Below are positions 29,501 through 38,303 of a DNA stretch of 64,000 nucleotides, piece after piece; the first letter of the stretch is position 1; each line of letters starts with the position of its first letter. The stretch spans positions 3,720,001 through 3,784,000 of the forward strand of contig NZ_CP130943.1 of NCBI RefSeq assembly GCF_030656875.1. Reading direction: 5' to 3'. The stretch comes from Prescottella sp. R16 (GTDB taxonomy: Bacteria; Actinomycetota; Actinomycetes; Mycobacteriales; Mycobacteriaceae). The position numbers and the translations under genes were made by a program. The notes below the pieces were generated by a model, which saw only the letters and a program-made list of their open reading frames with translations, ran no database searches and had not been told where the DNA came from.

Positions 29501-31042
29501 TCAGTCGACGCACGGGATGCCGCCCGAGACGTCCGCGGCGATCGGCGCGCCCTGCGCGCCCGCCGTCGGGGCGGGGGCGTCCCCGGCGGCGCTGTCGGAT
29601 CCGCTGCCGGACGACCCACCGCCGAGCAGACCGGGAACCTCGTCGCCCAGGTCGCGTCCGACGACGATGCGGACACGATCGGCCGCGACCGACGTATCCG
29701 ACCGCGCCGTCACCCCGAGTTCGGCGGCAAGGGCGGCAGCCGTGGCCTCCCCTCCCGGCCCGTAGTCGACGGTCGTGACCCCTGTCCCGGCCGTGGTCGC
29801 GACGGATCCTGCCGGATGGCCCCGCGACTGCAACACCGCGAGGGTGGACGCCGCGAGCCCGTCGATGCCGGTGCCGTTGTGCACGTCCACGGTGATCCGC
29901 GGGTCCGGTGCCGTCGGAGCGGGTGGCTGCGCCGGCGTCTGCTGTGACACGGACGTCCCCGCGAACAGTCGGCCGACCTCGCGGCGGAGCCGAGCCGGGT
30001 CGACGACGTTGACGGCCTGGCCGTCGACGGTGTCGAAGCCCTCGATCGGCAGCGTGTAGAAGTCGACGCCGCCGGACGTGAGATTGCGGTGACGCATCGC
30101 GAACGCGACCGGATCCATCCGGGCGTCGACGACGATGTCGTTGCGGACGGCATCGGCCAGTCCGCGCAGCTTGCCGACGTTGCCGAACACACCGGTGGAC
30201 TTCAGATTCGCGATCACCGCGCTGAGGAACGCCTGCTGCCGGTGGGTCCGATCGAGGTCGCCGTTGTCGAGGCCGTGCCGTTGCCGCACGAACGACAACG
30301 CCTGCGACGCGTCGAGGAACTGCCGCCCGGCCGGGAACCGTGCCCCCGAGTACGGGTCGTCGACGGCCGCGTTGAGGCACACCTCGAGCGGGCCGAGTGC
30401 CTTCGCGATGTCGTAGAACCCGACGAGGTTGACCTCGGCGAAGTGGTCGATCGGCACCTGCAGCAGATTCTGCACGGTTTTCAGGGTGGACCTGCGGCCG
30501 GCGTCGCGGGCCCTCCGTTCCCGCTCGGCGGGGTCGGTGACGCCCTGCGCGAGCAGTTCGCTGTCGGCGTCGGCCTTCGCCAGCCCGTACGCCTCCTTGA
30601 TCTTCCGGTTGCCGTAGCCGGGCACCGCGACGTAGTCGTCGCGCGGGATCGCGACCGCGGTAGCGCGGCTGCCGTCACCCGGCACGTGCAGCAGGATCAA
30701 GGTATTCGTGTTGTAACCGCCGACGTCGCTGTCACCGGCGTGCAGTTCCTCGGTGACGAACTGGGCGGGAAGATCGTTGCCGTCCATCCCTTTTCGACTG
30801 TCGAGGCCGATCAGCAGAATGTTCGTGTCACCGTGATCGGACGCGTCTGCACCGACCGCGTCGATGGCCTCGGAGCGGATGAGCCCGGTCGTCAGTTCCC
30901 GCTGGGCGCCCCACGCCAGCCCGGTCGAGACGAGCACGAACACCGACGCGACGGCGCCGGCCGATCGTGCGAACACGACCGACCGACGCCGACGCGGGTG
31001 AGAACGGTGTCCGGCGTTCCCGGACCCTCGGCGCGGATTCAC
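29501..31042 (-). CDS. LCP (LytR-CpsA-Psr) family protein with LytR_C domain
   Basis: A 513-residue envelope protein. After a basic cytosolic start and one transmembrane helix (about residues 22-45) comes the LCP domain: NILLIGLDSRKG, NTLILLHVPGD, AIPRDDYVAVPG and the KIKEAYG segment with polyprenyl-pyrophosphate-binding Arg/Asp residues. A LytR_C domain (about 355-450) and a Gly/Ser/Pro tail follow. LCP enzymes attach arabinogalactan or other glycopolymers to peptidoglycan. GTG 31042 is preferred; a GTG at 31114 is also in frame. Confidence 0.88.
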   Translation of the reverse strand: MNPRRGSGNAGHRSHPRRRRSVVFARSAGAVASVFVLVSTGLAWGAQRELTTGLIRSEAIDAVGADASDHGDTNILLIGLDSRKGMDGNDLPAQFVTEELHAGDSDVGGYNTNTLILLHVPGDGSRATAVAIPRDDYVAVPGYGNRKIKEAYGLAKADADSELLAQGVTDPAERERRARDAGRRSTLKTVQNLLQVPIDHFAEVNLVGFYDIAKALGPLEVCLNAAVDDPYSGARFPAGRQFLDASQALSFVRQRHGLDNGDLDRTHRQQAFLSAVIANLKSTGVFGNVGKLRGLADAVRNDIVVDARMDPVAFAMRHRNLTSGGVDFYTLPIEGFDTVDGQAVNVVDPARLRREVGRLFAGTSVSQQTPAQPPAPTAPDPRITVDVHNGTGIDGLAASTLAVLQSRGHPAGSVATTAGTGVTTVDYGPGGEATAAALAAELGVTARSDTSVAADRVRIVVGRDLGDEVPGLLGGGSSGSGSDSAAGDAPAPTAGAQGAPIAADVSGGIPCVD

Positions 31043-31097
31043 CGCGCCAAGGTAGCCCACCGACCCGGGAACCGGTGAAGAACGCGGCGGTACCGGA

Positions 31098-31232
31098 TCA
31101 GAACCGGCCGCCACCGAGCGACGCAGCGACGACGGCCGGCGGCGCGTACGACGCGCGCAGGTTGGCCCGCTCCTGCGGGGTCAGGTCGTAACGCGCCCAG
31201 AACTTGCGCAGAGTAGAGACGATCGACATCAT
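31098..31232 (-). CDS. Small conserved-looking protein, 44 aa
   Basis: Two ATG codons (31232 and 31229) follow the strong ribosome site AAGGAGGAGG. The product begins MMSIVSTLRKFWARYDLTPQ and ends AASLGGGRF, with an amphipathic first half and a short Ala/Pro-rich tail. Third-position GC is near 90%, as in real genes of this genome. It lies between the LCP gene and the type VII cassette and is downstream of another tiny ORF. I do not recognise the family. Confidence 0.6.
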   Translation of the reverse strand: MMSIVSTLRKFWARYDLTPQERANLRASYAPPAVVAASLGGGRF

Positions 31233-31350
31233 GGCCTCCTCCTTGGACGGAAAATGAACCGGGGCAATAACTTCTGCCCGTCGGCGTCGGCCGGAAACGC
31301 GTCGGCACGTACACCGAAGAATGATCTGAGGTCGGGTCGGATCGACGAAA

Positions 31351-31434
31351 TCAGATCGGAAAGAACGATGCCCGAACGGATTCGAGGATAGGATGGTTTT
31401 CGAGAATCGACGGGTGGCAGTCGCTGCTGTTCAT
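31351..31434 (-). CDS. Possible 27-aa leader peptide
   Basis: ATG 31434 is preceded by a purine-rich site (GAGGAGGTGAGGG, 31442-31454) and encodes a 27-residue peptide starting MNSSDCHPSILENHP. A good promoter (-10 TACAAT, 31493-31498) lies just upstream. The surrounding DNA is lower in GC than the genome. It may be a leader peptide controlling the 44-aa ORF, or chance. Confidence 0.35.
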   Translation of the reverse strand: MNSSDCHPSILENHPILESVRASFFPI

Positions 31435-31492
31435 CGGCTTCCCTCACCTCCTCGAACCGTGACGCCTGTGGGCGTCGCACCGTGTTACGGCC

Positions 31493-31522
31493 ATTGTACC
31501 AGGGAAAACGGCGCTGTGTCGG
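31493..31522 (-). promoter_or_regulatory. Promoter for the small-ORF transcript
   Basis: On the minus strand a -10 hexamer TACAAT (31493-31498) is preceded by CCGACA (31517-31522) with an 18-bp spacer. A 6-bp hairpin (31461-31476, GACGCC/GGCGTC) follows in the presumed leader. The promoter separates the small-ORF unit from the type VII cassette upstream. Confidence 0.55.
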
Positions 31523-31532
31523 GAATGCGACA

Positions 31533-32366
31533 TCAGTTCATGTTCAACGATCCTGTGCCGGCGGGTTTTTCACCGGCGTCCGGTGGTGGCGACGACAGAC
31601 CGTTCTTGGCCGCGTCACCGATCCGGGTGCCTGTCGGAGCAATCAGGGCGTCGACGATGCCGTCACCGACCTGTACGCCGGTGAACGCGTCGAGGTCCCG
31701 GGCCGCCGCCCGCGCGCCCGGCAGTGCACCGAGCCCCTGTGAGACGACGGACGACACCGCACTCCCGTACGCGTCCCGGCCGAGCGCACCCCAGTCGAGC
31801 CCGACGCGGTTGCCCTCGGCGATCTGTCCGACCTGGATGAGACCGGAGACCGTGGTGTCGACGAGGACGTCGGTGAGCACGCCACGGGTCAGGCTCGTGA
31901 TCAGTTGCCGCAGGATCGCCCGCACCGTGATCTGGGTGGCCAGTTCGGCAGCCACGACCCCACCGGTGCTGATCCCTGCCGTCAGCGGCGCGGTCGCCAG
32001 GAGCACCGCGATCTCCGCGGCGAGCGCCACGAGTGCGGCGATGATCGACAGTTTCGCGTGCTCGACATCGGCCGCTGCGGCGTCGCACGCGTCGGCGAGT
32101 TGCCGGCACGCGGCCGCGAGATCGTCGACCGAGGCCCCGATCTCCTGCCACTTGCCGGCGACCGCGTCGTTCACGATCCCCGACACCGCCGCCAGCGCGG
32201 GCCCGATCGCCCGGTCACCGTCTGCGCCCACCCGGTCGCACGCGACCGCCGCGAGATCCCACGCATCGGCGATGCGCCGCAGCGACGTCTCGTCCCCCTC
32301 CGGCCAATCCTGGCCCACCGCAACGGAAGCCACGGTGCGCAGTGCGCCCGGAATCTCGATTCCCAT
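31533..32366 (-). CDS. WXG100-like (CpnT N-terminal-type) protein without toxin domain
   Basis: A 277-residue protein whose first 250 residues match the helical N-terminal domain of type VII secretion polymorphic toxins (CpnT-like): MGIEIPGALRTVASVAVGQDWPEGDE at the start and a hydrophobic helical pair near residues 108-135. Known members continue into a C-terminal toxin; here the protein stops shortly after a Pro-rich linker (SSPPPDAGEKPAG). ATG 32366 overlaps the stop of the EspC-like gene. It may be a stand-alone carrier or a toxin gene that lost its effector. Confidence 0.78.
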   Translation of the reverse strand: MGIEIPGALRTVASVAVGQDWPEGDETSLRRIADAWDLAAVACDRVGADGDRAIGPALAAVSGIVNDAVAGKWQEIGASVDDLAAACRQLADACDAAAADVEHAKLSIIAALVALAAEIAVLLATAPLTAGISTGGVVAAELATQITVRAILRQLITSLTRGVLTDVLVDTTVSGLIQVGQIAEGNRVGLDWGALGRDAYGSAVSSVVSQGLGALPGARAAARDLDAFTGVQVGDGIVDALIAPTGTRIGDAAKNGLSSPPPDAGEKPAGTGSLNMN

Positions 32367-32680
32367 CAGTTTCCTCCCCCGAGCGTGCCCGCGAATCCGT
32401 CGTCGGCGGCCGTGAACGCGGCACCGGTGTCCCGCAGTCCGGTCGCGACGGCCGCGAACGTCTCGACCAGGTGCCCGAGGGCGGTCGCCGCGGTGTCCCG
32501 GCCGGGCGTGTACTGCGCCGCGAACGTCGCGCCGGGACCGTCGGCACCCCAGCTCGCCCCTTCGGCGTCGAGGGCCGCGGCGAGGTCGGTGAACGCCTTG
32601 GCCACGCGTTCGGACAGCATGTCGAATCCTGCTGCGGCGGAGACGAGCTGCTCGGGATCGACCCGCACTCCCTCAACCAC
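32366..32680 (-). CDS. EspC-like type VII secretion target (WXG100 superfamily)
   Basis: A 104-residue helical-hairpin protein. GTG 32680 follows GGGAGG by six bases. It begins with VRVDPEQLVSAAAGFDMLSERV, the pattern of the DUF2580/EspC family, and has a Trp-x-Gly-like turn in ASWGADGPG. It is the likely secreted partner of the WXG100-like protein encoded next. It overlaps the YbaB gene by 8 nt. Confidence 0.8.
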   Translation of the reverse strand: MVEGVRVDPEQLVSAAAGFDMLSERVAKAFTDLAAALDAEGASWGADGPGATFAAQYTPGRDTAATALGHLVETFAAVATGLRDTGAAFTAADDGFAGTLGGGN

Positions 32681-33200
32681 GGTGGGCCTCCCGCAGGATC
32701 GGCGCCCGCCAGTCGTACAGATCGTCGTCGGCCCCGGCATCCGGAACCGTGCTGCCGGACGGCGCGAATTCCGTTGCGACGGTGGGAACGAGGTTCCGCA
32801 GACTCGGTGCACCGTCGACGATGTCGGACAGGTCCGGCAGGCTCGCGGCGGCCGCAGCCACGGGGGCCAGCAACTGTGCCACCCGCTCCCGCGCGTCCGC
32901 GGCGGCGACGACCGACGCGGCCGTGACCGACGCCGCGAGCCGTTCGGGGGTGGTGCGCCCGAACGCGTCCGGCGCGATCGACACCGATCGGACGGCCCCG
33001 GCCGCGTCGACGGTGACCCGCACCGACCCGTCGGGTGATTCGGCGGTCGCGGTGAGACCGGCCACCGCTCCCTGTGCCTCCGCGAGCGCCTCGGTCTGTG
33101 CCTGCAACACCCCCAGCATGTCGTCGACCTGTGCGCGCAGTTCCGTGTTGCGGCTCCGGTGGTGGCCCCGCGCTTCGTCTCGAGTACCGCTGTCGGTCAT
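32673..33200 (-). CDS. YbaB/EbfC family protein
   Basis: A 175-residue protein. Residues 20-110 match the YbaB fold (ELRAQVDDMLGVLQAQTEAL and VRVTVDAAGAVRSVSIAPDAF). ATG 33200 is chosen with GAGAGGA upstream. YbaB proteins commonly accompany WXG100/EspC genes in Nocardiaceae type VII cassettes. The C-terminal 65 residues are poorly conserved. Role in secretion or DNA binding is not settled. Confidence 0.8.
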   Translation of the reverse strand: MTDSGTRDEARGHHRSRNTELRAQVDDMLGVLQAQTEALAEAQGAVAGLTATAESPDGSVRVTVDAAGAVRSVSIAPDAFGRTTPERLAASVTAASVVAAADARERVAQLLAPVAAAAASLPDLSDIVDGAPSLRNLVPTVATEFAPSGSTVPDAGADDDLYDWRAPILREAHRG

Positions 33201-33229
33201 CGGATCCTCTCCCCCCCTGTGTCGTGCGT

Positions 33230-34012
33230 TCACAGGGTTGGACGCGGACGACCCCCGATCGGTTCCGCGGCGTCGACGAGCCGGGTGATCTGCTGGGCCG
33301 TCCGGGCGTCGGTGGCGGGCTCGAGGGTGGCATCGGGGTCGCCGTGCATCAGGTACCGTCCGTCCCCGTCGACGTCGATCCAGTGCAGGCCGGTGCCGTC
33401 GGCGGTGGGGCGGCTGTCGTACGACGGCCCCGTGAACACGGTGATCTCCCCGATCCCGGTACGCCGGCCCGCGAGCAGGGCGCGCGCCGCGTCCCGGCCA
33501 CCGACGGCCCCGGCCGGCGCGAGCAGTGGCCCTCCCGTCTCCAACTCGTCGCGCCGGAACCGCAGCACCGGCCGCGAACCGGCCACCGACCGGGGCAGAG
33601 CCGCCGCGATCGCGCCCGCGAGCGCGGCGGCCGCGACATCCGACAGATGGACGTCGCCGACGGCCGTCTGCACTGCGAGCACGCCGACGCTGCCGCGGAT
33701 CCCGGCATGCATGCGGACCGGTTCCGCACCGGAGCCGGACCAGCCCGCGACCTCGATCCGGACGTCGGGTTCGGCGAGCACCGTCAGCCGATGGTGCAGG
33801 TCCTCGGTCACCCGCGGCAGCACCGCGGCGACGGTGGCGCGGCGGTGCGCCTCGAACTCGTCCTCGAAGACGGCGCTCGGGCTGTACCGCAGCGGGTACG
33901 GCAGCCGGTCACGTCCCAGCCGCGTCCACAGGAGGTGGAACTCGGCGTCCGTGAACCGCCATCGCTCACCGCCGCCGGAACGTGCCGTCGAATGCCCGGA
34001 ATACACAGTCAT
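33230..34012 (-). CDS. ESX secretion-associated protein EspG family
   Basis: A 260-residue protein resembling EspG chaperones: it opens with an FTDAEFHLLWTRLGRDRLPYPL segment and continues with alternating strands and helices ending DGTGLHWIDVDGDGRYL. EspG binds secreted type VII substrates in the cytosol. ATG 34012 is the most likely start. It heads the cassette EspG-YbaB-EspC-like-WXG100-like; no ESX membrane genes (eccB-E) are in the window, so the secretion machine must be encoded elsewhere. Confidence 0.8.
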   Translation of the reverse strand: MTVYSGHSTARSGGGERWRFTDAEFHLLWTRLGRDRLPYPLRYSPSAVFEDEFEAHRRATVAAVLPRVTEDLHHRLTVLAEPDVRIEVAGWSGSGAEPVRMHAGIRGSVGVLAVQTAVGDVHLSDVAAAALAGAIAAALPRSVAGSRPVLRFRRDELETGGPLLAPAGAVGGRDAARALLAGRRTGIGEITVFTGPSYDSRPTADGTGLHWIDVDGDGRYLMHGDPDATLEPATDARTAQQITRLVDAAEPIGGRPRPTL

Positions 34013-34062
34013 ACCGGGATGGACGCGCCGGACCCACGGACGGTTCCGTTCCCGCCGGGACG

Positions 34063-35259
34063 TCAGGCCAGCGCGGACATCGACTGCCAGGTGGGCCAGT
34101 CGATCACCCAGTCGTAGACGTCGCCGTCCGCGGACGACAGGTCGATGCGGGTGCCGGTCACCTCCACCGGGTCGCCGTACAGTGCGGTGCCGAAGTACTC
34201 CTGGGCGTCCGACAGCGACAGGTTGATGCAGCCGTTGGTGACGTTCGACGCGCCCTGCACGCCGACGGTGAGCGGGTTGGCGTGGATGAATTCGCCGTTG
34301 TTGGAGATGCGGACCGCCCACCGCTCCCGCACGTTCTCGTAGTACGGCGGGTTCGACATGAGGAAGTCCTCGTGCTTCTCGGTGACGATGTGGACGCCGC
34401 TGCGGGTGACGTTGCGGTTCTCGTTGCCCTCGCCGTAGCTGACGGGGATGTCCATGATCGTGGCGCCGTCGCGCACCACCTGCATGCGGTGGCTGGGGGC
34501 GTTCGCCTTCACGATCTGGCTGCGGCCGATCGAGAAGTTCAGCGACAGATCGCTCGCCCCGTAGGCGCCGCCGCCGAAGTCGAGGCCGTACAGTTTCGCG
34601 TCCACGTGCACCGTCGTGCCCGGCGCCCAGTAGGCCGCCGGACGCCAGTGCGCGCGGGCACCGTTGTCGTCGGGCAGCCACGCCCACGATCCGATCGTGG
34701 GCGGATCGGTGGTCACCGTCAGCGCCTTCTCGACGGCGGCCTTGTCTGCGATGGGTCCGTCGAACTGCAGGATGATCGGGGCGGCGATGCCGACGACCTG
34801 GCCGTCGGCGATGTTGGTGCGCACCGATGTCCGGGTGTCGGGGGCGAGTGTGGTGAAGCTGCCCGTGATCGGGACCGGCGTGCCGTCGACACCGACCGCG
34901 GTCCCCGACCACGTGTACGTGGCGTCCCAGCCGAGGGGCTCGGTGATCGTGTACGACGTACGGTCCGGGCTCAGCTGTCCCTGGACGGCCTTGCCGGCCG
35001 CGTTGGTGAGCGCGGCGTCCTGGAGCGTGCCCTGCGCGACCGTCACCGAGATCGGTGCGGCCGGGTTGACGCCGCGACTGCCGGACGCCGGGCTCTCCGT
35101 CACCGCGGCGACGGGCTCCGACGCCGCCGGTGCGACGTCCGCGGCCCCTCCGGTGGCGATGGTGCATCCGGCGAGCAGAAGTGTCCCGAGGAGTGCTGCC
35201 ACCACCACCGACAGCCGCGCCCGTTTTACCCGAATACCCAGTTCACGCACGAAAACCAC
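34063..35259 (-). CDS. L,D-transpeptidase lipoprotein (LprQ/LdtMt5-like)
   Basis: A 398-residue secreted lipoprotein. The signal peptide ends in the lipobox LLLAGC (Cys32). Two Ig-like domains (about residues 65-255) precede the YkuD catalytic domain with the motif [23 protein letters not shown], containing the catalytic His and Cys. It forms 3-3 cross-links in peptidoglycan. The adjoining murB gene matches the mycobacterial lprQ-murB order. GTG 35259 is used; GTG 35250 is possible. Confidence 0.93.
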   Translation of the reverse strand: MVFVRELGIRVKRARLSVVVAALLGTLLLAGCTIATGGAADVAPAASEPVAAVTESPASGSRGVNPAAPISVTVAQGTLQDAALTNAAGKAVQGQLSPDRTSYTITEPLGWDATYTWSGTAVGVDGTPVPITGSFTTLAPDTRTSVRTNIADGQVVGIAAPIILQFDGPIADKAAVEKALTVTTDPPTIGSWAWLPDDNGARAHWRPAAYWAPGTTVHVDAKLYGLDFGGGAYGASDLSLNFSIGRSQIVKANAPSHRMQVVRDGATIMDIPVSYGEGNENRNVTRSGVHIVTEKHEDFLMSNPPYYENVRERWAVRISNNGEFIHANPLTVGVQGASNVTNGCINLSLSDAQEYFGTALYGDPVEVTGTRIDLSSADGDVYDWVIDWPTWQSMSALA

Positions 35260-35311
35260 GGTACTCCCACCGGCACAGTGACTTCCGCCACATGAGAGAA
35301 AGTCGTGGCGG

Positions 35312-36433
35312 TCAGACCGAGCAGCCGACGGTGACCGGCTCCGGTTCGAGCCGCACCCCGAACGCCTGCTCGACGCCGTCGCGGACGGTCCGGGCGAGCG
35401 CGATCAGATCGGCGGTCGTCGCCGCCCCACGATTGGTGAGGGCCAGAGTGTGCTTGGTGGACAACCGGGCCGGGGCATCGCCGGCCGGGTACCCCTTGCC
35501 GAAGCCGGCCCGCTCGATGAGCCACCCTGCAGACAGCTTGGTCGACTTGGCCGGCTCGGTGCCCGCGGCACCGGGGAACTGCGGGATCCGCACGTCCGCA
35601 CCGACCTTCGCCCGGATCGCGTCCAGCACGGCGGGCAGCCGATCGTCCGGCACCACGGGGTTGGTGAAGAACGAGCCGGCACTCCACGTGTCGTGGTCGG
35701 CGGCGTCGAGCACCATGCCCTTGCCGCGGCGCAGGCCCAGCACGGTGTCGCGGACGTCGGCGGCGGGCCGACGCTCCCCCTCGACCGCCCCGAGTGCGGC
35801 CGCGAGTTCGCGGTAGGCGAGCGGCGCGCTGGATCCGTCCGGGCGGACCGTCATCTCGACGGCGAGGACGAGCGCGTCGTCGCGGTGCTTGAGGATGCTG
35901 GTGCGGTAACCGAGCCCGAGGTCGGACGGCGCCACCCACCGGACGTCGCCGGTGGTGCGGTCCAGCAGTTGCACCCGGCGCAGCAGCGAACCGACCTCGA
36001 CGCCGTACGCGCCGACGTTCTGCACCGGGGTGGCGCCGGTGGAGCCCGGGATGCCGGACAGGCATTCGAGCCCGCCGAACCCGGCCGCGACGGTCTTCGC
36101 GACGACGTCGTCCCACACCGCACCGGCCTGCGCCAGCACGGTGTTCTCGCCGGCCTCACCGATGGTGACACCGGCGTCCGCCACCCGGACCACGACACCG
36201 TCGAACCCGGCGTCGGAGATCACCAGGTTGGAGCCGCCGCCGAGGATCAGGGTCGGGACACCGGCGGCGTCGAGGAGCCGGACGGTGTCGACGAGGATCG
36301 CGGTCGTGGGACAGTCGGCGAGGACCGCGGCGGGGCCACCGAGCCGCAGCGTGGTCAGGCTCGACAGCGGTACCTGCTCGGACAACTGTGCGCCGACCTG
36401 GTCGAGGCGCCCCCGGATGAGTGGATCCAACAC
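35312..36433 (-). CDS. murB: UDP-N-acetylmuramate dehydrogenase
   Basis: MurB reduces UDP-GlcNAc-enolpyruvate to UDP-MurNAc. The 373-residue flavoprotein has the FAD-binding [41 protein letters not shown] and the catalytic Ser in [11 protein letters not shown]. The GTG at 36433 is six bases after a TACCGT -10 element, indicating a leaderless transcript. Its promoter overlaps that of the divergent DUF2505 gene. Confidence 0.95.
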   Translation of the reverse strand: MLDPLIRGRLDQVGAQLSEQVPLSSLTTLRLGGPAAVLADCPTTAILVDTVRLLDAAGVPTLILGGGSNLVISDAGFDGVVVRVADAGVTIGEAGENTVLAQAGAVWDDVVAKTVAAGFGGLECLSGIPGSTGATPVQNVGAYGVEVGSLLRRVQLLDRTTGDVRWVAPSDLGLGYRTSILKHRDDALVLAVEMTVRPDGSSAPLAYRELAAALGAVEGERRPAADVRDTVLGLRRGKGMVLDAADHDTWSAGSFFTNPVVPDDRLPAVLDAIRAKVGADVRIPQFPGAAGTEPAKSTKLSAGWLIERAGFGKGYPAGDAPARLSTKHTLALTNRGAATTADLIALARTVRDGVEQAFGVRLEPEPVTVGCSV

Positions 36434-36439
36434 GGGAAA

Positions 36440-36449
36440 ACGGTAGCGT
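36440..36449. promoter_or_regulatory. Overlapping divergent -10 elements of murB and the DUF2505 gene
   Basis: TACCGT on the minus strand (36440-36445) lies six bases before the murB GTG, and TAGCGT on the plus strand (36444-36449) lies seven bases before the DUF2505 ATG. The two start codons are only 23 bp apart, so both transcripts should be leaderless and the promoters mutually exclusive. Confidence 0.65.
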
Positions 36450-36456
36450 GCCGTCC

Positions 36457-36954
36457 ATGTCCCGACACATCGAGCATTCCGCCCGTCTCCCCCGACCGGT
36501 CGCGGCCGTGCACGCCGCACTCACCGACGAGCGGTACTGGCAGGCCCGTCTCCGGGAGATCGGCGGTCCGGGAGCGTCGGTCGACGAGACGACCGTCGGG
36601 GACGCCGCGATCGACGTGGCGATGACGCAGGCCGTGCCCGCCGAGCATCTGCCGCCGATCGTGACGAAGATCCGCCCGGGTGATCTGCGTATCACGCGCA
36701 CCGAATCGTGGGGTCCGCTACAGGACGGCCGCGCGTCCGGCACGTTCACCGCGGCGGTCGACGGGGTGCCCGGGCAGCTGCGCGGCACCCTGGCGCTGAC
36801 CCCGGACGGGGACGGATCGCTGCTGGTCGTGGACGGTGTGGTGGAGGTGAAACTGCCGCTGATCGGCGGAAAGATCGAGGAGGTCATCGCCGCACAGGTG
36901 ATCGAACTGCTCGACGCCGAGCAGGACTTCACCGGCCGCTGGCTCGCGTCGTAG
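36457..36954 (+). CDS. DUF2505 domain-containing protein (first copy, Rv0481c-like)
   Basis: A 165-residue SRPBCC/START-like protein of family DUF2505. It opens with SRHIEHSARLPRPVAAVHAAL and contains PLIGGKIEEVIAAQVIELLD near the end, the long C-terminal helix of the helix-grip fold. ATG 36457, probably leaderless. A second DUF2505 gene follows 51 bp later. A lipid- or hydrophobic ligand-binding role is inferred from the fold. Confidence 0.85.
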   Translation: MSRHIEHSARLPRPVAAVHAALTDERYWQARLREIGGPGASVDETTVGDAAIDVAMTQAVPAEHLPPIVTKIRPGDLRITRTESWGPLQDGRASGTFTAAVDGVPGQLRGTLALTPDGDGSLLVVDGVVEVKLPLIGGKIEEVIAAQVIELLDAEQDFTGRWLAS

Positions 36955-37005
36955 GCGCCTCGGGTTTCGCCTCCACGTTCACCATCGGCCGGTAATCTGC
37001 AGGTC

Positions 37006-37512
37006 ATGGCTCGTCGTATCGACTACTCCGCCACGTTCACGTATCCCGCCGAGACGGTGTACGCCGCGTTCGGCGACCGCGGCTACTGGGAGGCGCGGAT
37101 GGCGGAGATGCGCAAGTTCTCGGCCGACGCCGGAAATCTGGTGTCGCACGAGGTCGGCGACGACGGTATCGACCTGGTCCTGCACCATGTGCTGCCGCGG
37201 ACCGAGCTGCCGGAGATCGCGCAGGCGGTCCTGAAGAACGACCTGGTCATCACCCGCACCGAGCGGTACACGCCGTTCGGGGATCCGGTGACCGGCACGT
37301 ACGAGGCGACGATCCCGGCGGCCCCCGGCAGCCTCACGGGCACGATGGAACTGTTCGGCACCGACACCGGTTGCACGCTGCGGACCGTGTCCCAGGCGCA
37401 GGTGTCGATCCCGTTCGTCGGCGGGAAGATCGAGGAACTGATGCTCGCGAACCTGGTGGAGCTGTTCCGCAACGAGGCCGCGATCACCGCGGCCTGGCTC
37501 GCCGCCCGGTGA
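37006..37512 (+). CDS. DUF2505 domain-containing protein (second copy)
   Basis: A 168-residue paralogue of the preceding gene: both share the N-terminal pattern RxIDYSATF..PAETVYAAF and the C-terminal PFVGGKIEELMLANLVELF segment. ATG 37006 lies seven bases after TAATCT, so this gene has its own leaderless promoter despite the short gap. The stop overlaps the methyltransferase GTG by 4 nt. Confidence 0.85.
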   Translation: MARRIDYSATFTYPAETVYAAFGDRGYWEARMAEMRKFSADAGNLVSHEVGDDGIDLVLHHVLPRTELPEIAQAVLKNDLVITRTERYTPFGDPVTGTYEATIPAAPGSLTGTMELFGTDTGCTLRTVSQAQVSIPFVGGKIEELMLANLVELFRNEAAITAAWLAAR

Positions 37513-38297
37513 GCGGGGTGCGCGAGAGCAGACCCGTCGGCGTCGTCACCCGCGGCACCACCGGCATCAACCGGTTGCGGCGCAGCGACCGCTGGCTGAT
37601 CCACGATCCGCTCGTGCGACGCACCCTGCGGGACGCGTCCGATCCGCTGATCGTCGACCTCGGGTACGGCGCGATGCCGGTGACGACGCTCGAACTGGCC
37701 TCCCGGATGCGGACCGTGCGACCGGACGTGCGTGTCGTGGGACTCGAGATCGACCCCGCCCGCGTGGTGCCCGGCCGGGACGGGGTCGTGTTCGCGCGCG
37801 GCGGTTTCGAGCTCGCGGGCCTGCGGCCCACCCTGATCCGGGCGTTCAACGTGCTGCGGCAGTACCCGGAGGACGCCGTCGACGACGCGTGGGGGCGTCT
37901 GCGGTCCGGGCTCGTGCCGGGCGGGCTGATCGTCGACGGCACGTGCGACGAGCTCGGCCGCCGCTGCGCGTGGGTGCTGTTGGACCGGGACGGCCCCCGA
38001 TCCCTGACGATCGCGTGGGATCCGTTCGCCGTCGACCGTCCGAGCGATGTCGCCGAACGCCTCCCCAAGGCCCTCATCCACCGCAACGTCCCCGGGGAAC
38101 GCATCCACGACCTGCTCGTCGCCGCCGACCGGGCGTGGGCCGTCGCCGCCGGGCTCGCCCCGTTCGGGCCGCGCGTCCGCTGGCGCGAATCACTGCGACT
38201 GCTGACCGATCTCGGACACCCCGTCGCCCCGCAGCGCCGACGCATCCGCGACTGTGTGCTCACGGTGCCGTGGGGGCACGTCGCGCCGGGGCGGTAG
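37509..38297 (+). CDS. Class I SAM-dependent methyltransferase
   Basis: A 262-residue protein with the SAM-binding motif IVDLGYGAMPVTTLELASRM and motif II VVGLEIDPARV. GTG 37509 overlaps the DUF2505 stop (GTGA). The C-terminal half has a basic stretch and ends ILRD-type sequence RIRDCVLTVPWGH. The substrate is unknown. Co-translation with a START-like protein hints at a shared hydrophobic substrate, which is only inference. Confidence 0.8.
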   Translation: MSGVRESRPVGVVTRGTTGINRLRRSDRWLIHDPLVRRTLRDASDPLIVDLGYGAMPVTTLELASRMRTVRPDVRVVGLEIDPARVVPGRDGVVFARGGFELAGLRPTLIRAFNVLRQYPEDAVDDAWGRLRSGLVPGGLIVDGTCDELGRRCAWVLLDRDGPRSLTIAWDPFAVDRPSDVAERLPKALIHRNVPGERIHDLLVAADRAWAVAAGLAPFGPRVRWRESLRLLTDLGHPVAPQRRRIRDCVLTVPWGHVAPGR

Positions 38298-38303
38298 CCG
38301 GGT

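Noticed and set aside
31229..31480. 83-codon minus-strand frame overlapping the 27-aa ORF
   Set aside because: Its GTG has no ribosome site, GC3 is low, and the end of the frame is simply the Shine-Dalgarno run of the 44-aa ORF read as Arg codons.
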